From assembly GCA_913057905.1 (NCBI GenBank), contig CAJXPB010000005.1, forward strand, positions 62,001 to 126,000: a stretch of 64,000 bases of DNA. Reading direction: 5' to 3'. Positions 25,760-33,209 of the stretch are shown one piece after another (within the stretch, counting starts at the first letter, position 1; every line of letters begins with the position of its first letter). Source of the stretch: an uncultured Pseudomonadota bacterium. Lineage in GTDB: Bacteria; Myxococcota_A; Bradymonadia; Bradymonadales; Bradymonadaceae. The position numbers and the translations under genes are program-made. The notes under the pieces are model-generated. The model did not search any database. It was not told the DNA's origin and saw only the letters and a list, made by a program, of their open reading frames with translations.

Positions 25760-27283
25760 TCAGCCGGCCAGCAGCCGGCTCATCCGTTCACCGATCATCA
25801 GAACGGTGAGGTGGATGTTGGCGGCGGGGATCTCGGGGATCAGGCTGGCGTCGACGACGTGTAATTTCTCGACCCCGTGGACGCGCCCGTGACCGTCGCA
25901 GGCCGCACGCGGGTCGTCGTCGCCTCCCATCGGCACGGTGCCGCACGGATGATATCCCGAGTCGCAGACCTTCAACACCCGTTGTTCGAGTTGATCACGG
26001 TCTCGAAGTTCCCAGACAGGCGGCCAGATGATCCGGGCCAATTCCTGGCATTCCGGCGTTTGAGTCACCTCCAGGGCACGCTCCAGTGCATCCATGGCCG
26101 CCTCCCGGTCTTTGGGGTGTTCCAGCAGGTGCGATTCGATGACGGGATCCGCCGTCGGAGACGCCGATTCGAATTTCAGCTCGCCGGAGCCATGAGGTTT
26201 GTTGAGCGCGATCATGATCGAGACCGCCGGCAACGAGAATCTGGGGATCGGGACCGCCGCGCCCGGCTGCATGAAGACGTCGTTGTCGAGATCGCTGAGC
26301 GACGATGAGAATCGGCAGACCGACTGAATGAGATCGTGGTTGCGCGAGGTGCCGCTGCCGAATTTCGGAAGCAGGAAGATCGCCGCGCCCGGGTGGTCGA
26401 GGAGTCGAGCGCCGATCTGTTCGTTTGCGGCGACCTGTTCGACGCCGATGTGTTCGAGCTGACGAGAGGGGCCGACCCCGGAGCGCATCAGGATTCTGGG
26501 CGAATTGATCGCGCCGGCACTCAGGATGACCCGGTCGGCTTCGATCGTCCGGACTTCGCCGTTGTGTTCGACCTCGATGCCGGTTGCCTTGCGTTTGTCG
26601 AACAGGACCCGATGCACGAGCGTTTCGGGCAGGATCGAGAGGTTGTCGCGCGCTCGCACCGGCGGGGTCAGCCAGGCGTCGGCGGCGCTGATCCGGCGCC
26701 CGTCGAGTTTGTTCATCGCGTGGGGGCCGACGCCCCGGGTGCCGGGCTCGTTGGAGTCCGGGCAGTCTTCGTAGCCGAGCCGTCGACATCCTTCCACGAA
26801 CGCTGTCTGCCAGGGGCTCAACTCCTCTTCGGTATGGCGTCGAATCGGAAGGGGGCCCGAGTCTCCGTGCCATCGGCCGCGCTCCGGGTCGTCGCCGTAG
26901 TCGAGATCGGTCTCCAGACGCTTGAACGCCTCCAGACATCTCTCCCAGTCCCACTCCTCGAGTCCCCGGTCGGCCCAGGCGTCGTAGTCCTCGGGCTGAC
27001 CGCGAAGGGCGATGCAGGTGTTGACCGCCGAGGAGCCTCCGACGACTCGACCGCGCGGTAGCGGAAATTTCATCTGCCCGGCGTTCGGCCGGTGCCGATA
27101 GCCCCAGTCGTGCTGGGTGAACGAGTTTCGTCCTCCGTCCAAAAGGTCGTGGGGGAGTTCGTCCGGCGCATAATCCGGGCCGGCCTCGACCAGCACCACC
27201 GAACGCTCACTCGAGGCAGAGAGACGGTTTGCCAGAACACATCCGGCCGATCCGGCTCCTACGATGACGACCTTTTCCTGCAT
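25760..27283 (-). CDS. GMC-family FAD-dependent oxidoreductase
   Basis: A 507-residue flavoenzyme of the glucose-methanol-choline family. The start at 27283 puts the Rossmann motif at the N-terminus (KVVIVGAGSAGCVLANRLSA). GMC signatures are GRVVGGSSAVNTCIALRG (GMC signature 1) and GAINSPRILMRSGVGPSRQL (signature 2), with the active-site pair in SGYHPCGTVPMGGDDDPRA and the C-terminal VVDASLIPEIPAANIHLTVL. It probably oxidises an alcohol, transferring electrons to O2 or a quinone; the substrate is unknown. It is divergent from the 1100-residue lipoprotein gene, and both share the region with the 27409-27427 palindrome. Confidence 0.93.
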   Translation of the reverse strand: MQEKVVIVGAGSAGCVLANRLSASSERSVVLVEAGPDYAPDELPHDLLDGGRNSFTQHDWGYRHRPNAGQMKFPLPRGRVVGGSSAVNTCIALRGQPEDYDAWADRGLEEWDWERCLEAFKRLETDLDYGDDPERGRWHGDSGPLPIRRHTEEELSPWQTAFVEGCRRLGYEDCPDSNEPGTRGVGPHAMNKLDGRRISAADAWLTPPVRARDNLSILPETLVHRVLFDKRKATGIEVEHNGEVRTIEADRVILSAGAINSPRILMRSGVGPSRQLEHIGVEQVAANEQIGARLLDHPGAAIFLLPKFGSGTSRNHDLIQSVCRFSSSLSDLDNDVFMQPGAAVPIPRFSLPAVSIMIALNKPHGSGELKFESASPTADPVIESHLLEHPKDREAAMDALERALEVTQTPECQELARIIWPPVWELRDRDQLEQRVLKVCDSGYHPCGTVPMGGDDDPRAACDGHGRVHGVEKLHVVDASLIPEIPAANIHLTVLMIGERMSRLLAG

Positions 27284-27408
27284 GACGACGATCCTCTTGT
27301 CTTTTGGGGCACGGGCGCTTGGACCCATACTACTACATTTCATGAGCGTCCCGAAGCATTCCGACGCTTCAGTCTTTTTTATCGTGCACCAGACTATCGA
27401 TCCGTATT

Positions 27409-27427
27409 GAAAATGAATTTCATTTCC
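27409..27427. promoter_or_regulatory. Fur-box-like palindrome
   Basis: The 19 bases starting GAAAATGAATTTC contain a perfect 7+1+7 palindrome (AAATGAA-T-TTCATTT, 27411-27425). They agree with the classical 19-base Fur box at 13-14 positions. The site lies 59 bases before the large lipoprotein gene and 125 bases before the divergent GMC gene, in the most AT-rich intergenic stretch of the window. That it binds Fur or a relative (Zur, PerR) is inference. Confidence 0.5.
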
Positions 27428-27486
27428 ATTAGCCTCCGCGTCGCATCGGTATTTCGGAAGTTAATTTCTTTAGCTGAAGTAAAATA

Positions 27487-30400
27487 ATGCAAAGTTTTCG
27501 AGGTATTCTTTTTTTGGTTGGTAGCGTGTTCCTCCTGGCAGGCGTGTCGGGCTGCGGGGAGAGTTTGACCTGCGGGCCGGAGACGACTCGTGATGGAGAC
27601 CGCTGCGTGCCGACGGTCGAGTGCGGTTCGGGTACCGAGGCGACGACCGACGGGCAGTGCGTCGTGACCGATACCTCCTGTGGCGAAGGCTACGTCTACA
27701 ATCCCGACGCCCAGCGGTGCGTGCAGGACCGGGCCGAGTGTCGCGAGGGGAGTTCCTTCGATCCGGCAGACGGTGAGTGCGTTCCCATTCAAGATTGTGG
27801 GTCAAATACGGTGCGCGAGCAGGGCGTCTGCGTGCCCGATTCGGAGGCCATCTGCGGGGACGGGGCGTTGAGCTTCGATCCCGAGTCCAATACCTGCACC
27901 GTGACCGACCAAAACTGCGAAGGCGGGACCGAGTTGTCCGCAAACGGAACCTGCGTGGTGGCCGATGGGGCATGCGGAGAGGGGCTCACCCTATCGGACC
28001 ACGGGACGTGTCAGCCGACCGAAGCGGTCTGCGGCGACGCGGCCGTCTTCGTCGAGTCGAGTGGACTCTGTCTGCCCGAAGCGACCTGCGATGCCGAGGA
28101 CGTGATTCTTGATCCCGACAACGATCCCTCGACCCCCGGCACCTGCGTCTCACCGGCCGAGGAGATTGCCGCGGACCCCGACGTTCAGGAGTCCGAGGCC
28201 GGTCAGGACGGCCACAACGACTCCACCCTCGGCGGCAACGCCGATCCCGTCACCGTCCCGGAACCCGGCAATTCGGTGACCTTCGCGGGCACCATCGCGA
28301 CTCCCATGGACCGAGACGGCGATGGAGACGTCGACCAGGATCGCGACGCCTTCGAGTTTTCCGGCGAAGAGGGTCAATGGCTCAAGATCACCGTTCAGTC
28401 CGCCGGCCTTCCGAGCCCATGGTTCCGCATCGAAGGCCCGGCCGGGTATCACCGGGAGGCCCGAGTCGGGGCAGCCGGTCCGGCGGTCCGCTATCTGCGC
28501 CTGCCCGAGCAGGGCAAATACCGGGTATTTGTGATGCCCGAGGCGGCACGTCCGGCGGCCAGTGGCGGACCGTTCGGTGACCCCGAATGGACCTACGCCG
28601 GCGAGATCGAGCGGCTCGGGGCCCGACAGGCGAATGTCCCGATGTGGCCATCGATGCCGACCACCAGCGGCGACGGCGTCGACCTGCGAGACAACTACTT
28701 CGGCCTCAGCTCCTTTTCGGCCGATCAACTCGTCCGAGTCACCGTCCCGTCGGTGGGCGCCGACATCGAGGCTCGCGTTCAGTTGTGGACCGGTTCCGGG
28801 ACGCTGAACGTCGACAAGGCGGTTCAGGAAGGCGATGAGTTCTGGGCCGTCATTCCCACGACGACGACGGATGCTCCGCGAATTCTAGTCGATTGGGTGA
28901 GTGCGAACGGGCCCGATACGGGGTTCGAAATCAAGGCGGAGGTCGACCCCGATGCCTTCGTGCTCGGATCGGTCGGGTCCGGTCAGTCGGTGACCTCTCA
29001 GACCCGAACTCTGTCGTTTATGAACCCGACGACGTACGCCGTCGACGTGCCGGCTGAACATGTCATCGAGGTCACCCACGAGAATGCCGGCGACGACGAA
29101 ATCACCACCCGAGCCTTTGATCCGTCGGGCCGAAAAGTCTTTGAGCGCGAGGATCTCGAAGAGTCCGACAACCTGAACTCCGCCGGCGAGGATGACGAGG
29201 GATACTTCTACGCCGAGCGGGCGGGAACGTACCTGATTGAACTCGATCCCGGGCAGAGTATCACCGACCACGAGATCACGGTTTCAGCCCACAAGCCGAC
29301 ATTTCTGGGTGAGTTCGCGCCCGGCGATTCACTCCAGAGGATGGTCTCGACCTCTACCCCCGAATATCGATCCGACTACTACGAATTCTCGGCGATCACC
29401 GAGGTGTCGGCCACCTTCACCTTCCAGGCCACCGCGCCGTCGCCCGCCACCGAGATTGACCATGATTTGAAGCTCCACGATCTGTCGCAGATCGCCGACA
29501 ATTTGACCGTGCCCCGCGGCCGCATTCGCTTCAATCGGGGCACGGGGACCGTCGAGATCGGGCCGGTCCCGCTGAAGCCGGGTCGCTACCTGATCGGCCA
29601 TGGTCTCGAAGATCCCCTCACCAACGTCACCATCGACGGCTCCTTCTCATCGACCGGGGTCATCGAGAACGAGCCGAACGACACGGTGGCCACGGCCCGA
29701 AGTTGGTCGAGCGGCACCGAGCTCATCGGCGATGTACTGCCCGGTGACCGCGACGTCTTCACGTTCTCGAATTCGACGGCGAACTCCGAGGTCTTCGAGG
29801 TGACGCTGTCAGCCGACGAGGCCTTCGATCCGGGTCTCTTCGAGGATTCGTGGAACTGTCAGATGATCGCTCCGGACGGGACGACGGTCGATACCGTCTC
29901 GCAGCGAGACCAGGGCTGTGTGCTGCGGGCGACGGCCGACCAGACGGGCGATTATACCGTCATCGCCGACTACGACGGCCCGGAGTTGCGTCGTTACACG
30001 TTGAATCGGACTCGCAGGACGGCCACTCTGGAGGCGGAGCCGAACAACCGGTCGGACCTGGCGCAGTCCATCGCCTTCAACAGCAGCGGCGACCAGGCGG
30101 TTGGGCTGGGCCGCTGGACTCCCCTCGATGTCACCGATTACTACTCGCTGACCGTGCCATCTTCTGTCGGGACCAAGGATGGGGCGAAACTCTTCGTCTC
30201 CCTGGGCTCCTCGGCGCCCGACGCTCCCTCTGGAGAACTCGAGTTGTTCGACAGTTCCGGGGCTTCGATCGGCACCGTGGCCCCGGCCGACACCGAATCG
30301 GTCATCACCTCCGTCGAAGGTGGGCAGACCTATACCGTCGCCGTCCGCGGAGACGCCTCGTCCATCGGTACGACCGACGGCGCATACAACGTCGAGGCGA

Positions 30401-30789
30401 CTACATACATCCCAGATGTGGCCAGTTCCGCTTCGCCGGGCGCATCATTCTCCCAGTCGACCTCGGATGCTACGAGCACCGTGTCGGTGAGCAACTGCAG
30501 TTCGGTCAGCCAGGTGACGGTGGAACTCGATATTTCGTATCAGTTCCGAAACGGGCTCTCGGTCTGGCTGACGAACCCGGCTGGAACTCAAATCCAACTG
30601 TGGAATGAAAACGGCGGGTTCAACTCCGACCTTGTCGGTAACATCCCGCTGACCTTTGATTCGGCCAACTCGCTGCAGCCCTTCGTCGGCACCAGCGGAA
30701 ACGGCGACTGGATACTGGAGGTCGCGGCCACCACATACCCCTTTACGGGCACGTTGAATTCGTGGGCCGTGCAACTGAACTGCAACTAA
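27487..30789 (+). CDS. large modular lipoprotein: Cys-rich repeats, PPC-like domains, C-terminal P-domain
   Basis: An 1100-residue surface lipoprotein (lipobox LAGVSGC). Residues about 25-205 contain about eight short cysteine-rich repeats of the type C..G..x..DG.CV (CGPETTRDGDRCV, CGSGTEATTDGQCV, CGEGYVYNPDAQRCV). An acidic DRDGDGDVDQDRDAF loop near 278 looks calcium-binding. The middle holds several bacterial pre-peptidase C-terminal (PPC)-like beta domains (DAFEFSGEEGQWLKITVQSA, IENEPNDTVATARS..GDVLPGDRDVFTF, AEPNNRSDLAQSIAF). The last 125 residues form a proprotein-convertase P-domain (VTVELDISYQFRNGLSVWLT, then GTLNSWAVQL). PPC and P domains normally accompany secreted proteases, but no peptidase catalytic motif is visible, suggesting an adhesin or protease partner. 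Confidence 0.88.
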   Translation: MQSFRGILFLVGSVFLLAGVSGCGESLTCGPETTRDGDRCVPTVECGSGTEATTDGQCVVTDTSCGEGYVYNPDAQRCVQDRAECREGSSFDPADGECVPIQDCGSNTVREQGVCVPDSEAICGDGALSFDPESNTCTVTDQNCEGGTELSANGTCVVADGACGEGLTLSDHGTCQPTEAVCGDAAVFVESSGLCLPEATCDAEDVILDPDNDPSTPGTCVSPAEEIAADPDVQESEAGQDGHNDSTLGGNADPVTVPEPGNSVTFAGTIATPMDRDGDGDVDQDRDAFEFSGEEGQWLKITVQSAGLPSPWFRIEGPAGYHREARVGAAGPAVRYLRLPEQGKYRVFVMPEAARPAASGGPFGDPEWTYAGEIERLGARQANVPMWPSMPTTSGDGVDLRDNYFGLSSFSADQLVRVTVPSVGADIEARVQLWTGSGTLNVDKAVQEGDEFWAVIPTTTTDAPRILVDWVSANGPDTGFEIKAEVDPDAFVLGSVGSGQSVTSQTRTLSFMNPTTYAVDVPAEHVIEVTHENAGDDEITTRAFDPSGRKVFEREDLEESDNLNSAGEDDEGYFYAERAGTYLIELDPGQSITDHEITVSAHKPTFLGEFAPGDSLQRMVSTSTPEYRSDYYEFSAITEVSATFTFQATAPSPATEIDHDLKLHDLSQIADNLTVPRGRIRFNRGTGTVEIGPVPLKPGRYLIGHGLEDPLTNVTIDGSFSSTGVIENEPNDTVATARSWSSGTELIGDVLPGDRDVFTFSNSTANSEVFEVTLSADEAFDPGLFEDSWNCQMIAPDGTTVDTVSQRDQGCVLRATADQTGDYTVIADYDGPELRRYTLNRTRRTATLEAEPNNRSDLAQSIAFNSSGDQAVGLGRWTPLDVTDYYSLTVPSSVGTKDGAKLFVSLGSSAPDAPSGELELFDSSGASIGTVAPADTESVITSVEGGQTYTVAVRGDASSIGTTDGAYNVEATTYIPDVASSASPGASFSQSTSDATSTVSVSNCSSVSQVTVELDISYQFRNGLSVWLTNPAGTQIQLWNENGGFNSDLVGNIPLTFDSANSLQPFVGTSGNGDWILEVAATTYPFTGTLNSWAVQLNCN

Positions 30790-30810
30790 CATGCTCGAGT
30801 CAGTGCAGCG

Positions 30811-30858
30811 TCCGGGGCGGCTCGGTTCATTCCACGCCCATGGAGGAGCCGCTCCGGA
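30811..30858 (+). terminator. possible hairpin terminator after the large lipoprotein
   Basis: TCCGGGGCGGCTC (30811-30823) pairs with GAGCCGCTCCGGA (30846-30858) at 12 of 13 positions around a 22-base loop, 21 bases past the stop codon. No U-tract follows directly, so the termination function is uncertain. Confidence 0.35.
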
Positions 30859-31004
30859 CGTCTGCACTTCGTCTGACGGTGATCTCGGCATCGAGCGTTA
30901 CGTGGGTGCCGCCATCGAGTCGGAAAAAGATCACGGGGCCATCCTGTGTGTGTGAGGGGAGACGCAATTGGGAGCCTTTTTTTTTCGCACACCGGGCTCT
31001 CAAG

Positions 31005-31010
31005 TATAAT
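31005..31010 (+). promoter_or_regulatory. -10 element for the Lrp/AsnC gene
   Basis: A perfect TATAAT in an otherwise GC-rich region, 58 bases before the regulator's start codon. No good -35 hexamer lies 17 bases upstream (only T-rich sequence, with a run of nine Ts at 30977-30985), so it may need an activator. Confidence 0.5.
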
Positions 31011-31067
31011 AGTGACGTTCGAGGAGATCGACGAGTCGATTCTAAAGGTAGCGCAAGGAGTCAGATG

Positions 31068-31529
31068 ATGAGCGATAAGCTCGATTCGACGGACCAGGCG
31101 ATACTGAGGGCCCTTCAGGAGGACGCTCGCAATACATCATCCGAAGAAATCGCTGCTCGGCTCGATACATCTGGGAGTACCGTCCGCAAGCGGATAAAAC
31201 GGCTGGAACAAAAGGGGATCATCAAGGGCTATTCGGCACAGGTCGACTACGACCAGTCTGGGTATCCCCTGCGCATGCTCCTCTACTGTACTGCTCCCAT
31301 TCCGGAGCGTGGACGACTTGTCGATGAGATACTTCAGCTCGAGGGCGTGGTCTCCGTTCAGGAACTCGTCTCCGGAGACAAGAACCTGCTGGTCACCGTG
31401 GTGGGTGAATCGGACGATGACGTCACCCCGGTGGCTCAAGAACTTCTGGATATGGGACTCGAGATCGCCGACGAAGTCCTCGTGCGCAGCATGCGTTCAT
31501 CTGCCTTTGGAGGGTTCAGCCAACAGTAG
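31068..31529 (+). CDS. Lrp/AsnC-family transcriptional regulator
   Basis: A 153-residue DNA-binding protein. An AAGGAG lies seven bases before the ATG at 31068; the adjacent ATG at 31065 is the alternative. The N-terminal winged helix-turn-helix (LDSTDQAILRALQEDARNTS, IAARLDTSGSTVRKRIKRLE, KGIIKGYSAQVDYDQSGYPL) is followed by a C-terminal RAM-like effector domain (EGVVSVQELVSGDKNLLVTV, then DDDVTPVAQELLDMGLEIAD). Such proteins form octamers that respond to amino acids or other small metabolites. It lies 177 bases upstream of dabB on the same strand, making it the obvious candidate regulator of inorganic-carbon uptake, but this is inferred from position only. Confidence 0.9.
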   Translation: MSDKLDSTDQAILRALQEDARNTSSEEIAARLDTSGSTVRKRIKRLEQKGIIKGYSAQVDYDQSGYPLRMLLYCTAPIPERGRLVDEILQLEGVVSVQELVSGDKNLLVTVVGESDDDVTPVAQELLDMGLEIADEVLVRSMRSSAFGGFSQQ

Positions 31530-31706
31530 GGTCGGGGCCGGCCGCGCAAGCTTCCGTTTTCGTGCGCATTGGAGGCGCCCTAAATTCACGAAACGTTCGA
31601 AAATAATGCCTTGAAAGAACAAAATCTGTTTATTAGGGGGTGTTTGTGCGGCTTTCGCGACAAAAGTTTGAGTCGCGTGACGAGCAAGATCGGGAAACCA
31701 GCAGTC

Positions 31707-33209
31707 ATGAGGAGCCAAAGAGTGCCGGACCGAGACGATCCCACTGACGTCTTTCCGATGAGCACGGTCGTCCAGCGAACCTCTTCTCGTCTCCCTTCCA
31801 TCAGCACGACGATCGTCTGGTGTCTTGCGTTGGGAAGCCTGGGCGTACTCGTCGCCTACACACTGCAGCCCGGGCCGTGGCGATGGGCCGATCTGGTCGC
31901 CATCGATGGGTTGACGGCCCTGACGTGGTGCGGGGTCACACTTTTGAGTGGAATTGTTCACAGCTACTCCCGCCGCTACCTCGACGGGGATCGCGGAATC
32001 GAGCGGTTTTTTGGCTGTGCTCTCGCATTCACCGCCGCGGTGATGCTTCTGGTGGCCGCCGATCACCTGGTTCTGTTCAACATCGCGTGGTTGTTGATGG
32101 GACTGACGATGGCCGAATTGATCGGGCACGTTCGCGGCTGGCGTCAGGCTCGAGAGGCGCGGTCGATCGCCCGCCGTACGTTCCTGGGTAGCAGTGCGTT
32201 GCTGGCGCTGGCTTTCGGCGTGATCTGGTCGAATACGGGCACTGTGTCGATCGGCGAGATCGGCCGGATCGCCGGCGACCTGGGTCGGGCGTCCGGGCTG
32301 TTGGTGACGGCCTCTCTGTTGGGGGCCGCACTCATTCAATCCGCCCTTATCCCGTTTCACGGCTGGCTGCTGTCGTCGATGACGGCCCCCACCCCGGCGT
32401 CTGCCTTGATGCACGCCGGGTTCGTCAATGCCGGGGGGCTTCTGTTTGCCCGGTTTTATCCGCTCTTTGCCGGAGAGGCGATCGCCGCGTCGGCGGTCGT
32501 CGCGCTCGGGGCTTTGAGTGCGATTGGAGGCAAACTCCTGAAGTCGGTTCGCCCCGATGTGAAGAGTCAGCTCGGCTGCTCGACCGTCGGTCAGATGGGC
32601 TTCATGGTCATGCAGGCGGGACTCGGCTTTGTGGCGGCGGCGGTCACCCATCTGATTCTGCACGGCTTCTACAAGGCGTATCTGTTTCTGTCGTCGGGAG
32701 AACGTGTCGAGCAGACAGTCCCGTTCGAAGAGGACTCGGCCGCCACCGGGGCGGGCCCCCGCGTGACGGCCGTGCTGCTCGCCGCTGTGGGGGGCGCCTT
32801 CTTTCTGTTTCTGACCGGGAAGCCATTCGGGCTCAATGGAGGCGCTGTGCTGGCACTTCTGGTGGCCCTGGCGATGTATCGAGCCACCCGAGAAATTGCC
32901 GGACGCATCGAGTTGGCCGGACTTCTGCGCTACGCGGTGGCTCCGGCGATCTTTCTGGCGGCCATCGGAACGTACGCCGGGATCTACCTCGGGGTCGCCG
33001 GGCTGATGAACTTCGAACCCATCGAGATCGGCATCGGAGGGCTTTCGACCGGCTACGGACTTCTCGTCGGGTTGTTCGCGGCGACGTACCTGTTGGTCGA
33101 GACCGAATCGTACAAGTTCAGTGACCGGCTCTACGTGAAGCTCCTCAACTCCTCGACCCCAGACAGAAAGACGATTCTGACGTCCAAGGAGGATTATCGT
33201 GACTGTTGA
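31707..33209 (+). CDS. dabB: DabB-type proton-conducting subunit (NuoL/MrpA-like) of DIC transporter
   Basis: A 500-residue polytopic inner-membrane protein of the proton-translocating NADH dehydrogenase/Mrp antiporter family with about 13-14 helices. Diagnostic segments are VHSYSRRYLDGDRGIERFFG, ALIPFHGWLLSSMTAPTPASALMHAG (the conserved P-F-H-x-W-L..A..P-T-P-x-S-A..H-A motif), STVGQMGFMVMQAGLG and HLILHGFYKAYLFL. In DAB complexes this subunit couples the ion gradient to bicarbonate/CO2 uptake. It overlaps dabA by 11 bases, so the two are translationally coupled. No other Nuo genes are nearby, which excludes complex I. The start is uncertain: ATGs at 31707 and 31758 are both possible and neither has a strong Shine-Dalgarno. 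Confidence 0.9.
   Translation: MRSQRVPDRDDPTDVFPMSTVVQRTSSRLPSISTTIVWCLALGSLGVLVAYTLQPGPWRWADLVAIDGLTALTWCGVTLLSGIVHSYSRRYLDGDRGIERFFGCALAFTAAVMLLVAADHLVLFNIAWLLMGLTMAELIGHVRGWRQAREARSIARRTFLGSSALLALAFGVIWSNTGTVSIGEIGRIAGDLGRASGLLVTASLLGAALIQSALIPFHGWLLSSMTAPTPASALMHAGFVNAGGLLFARFYPLFAGEAIAASAVVALGALSAIGGKLLKSVRPDVKSQLGCSTVGQMGFMVMQAGLGFVAAAVTHLILHGFYKAYLFLSSGERVEQTVPFEEDSAATGAGPRVTAVLLAAVGGAFFLFLTGKPFGLNGGAVLALLVALAMYRATREIAGRIELAGLLRYAVAPAIFLAAIGTYAGIYLGVAGLMNFEPIEIGIGGLSTGYGLLVGLFAATYLLVETESYKFSDRLYVKLLNSSTPDRKTILTSKEDYRDC

Noticed and set aside
30977..30985. T9 run as a terminator of the large lipoprotein gene
   Set aside because: No convincing stem precedes it directly, and it lies 190 bases past the stop codon, just before the regulator's -10 element.
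31611..33209. Respiratory complex I or Mrp antiporter subunit
   Set aside because: No other nuo or mrp genes are nearby; the overlap with a DUF2309/DabA gene identifies it as DabB.
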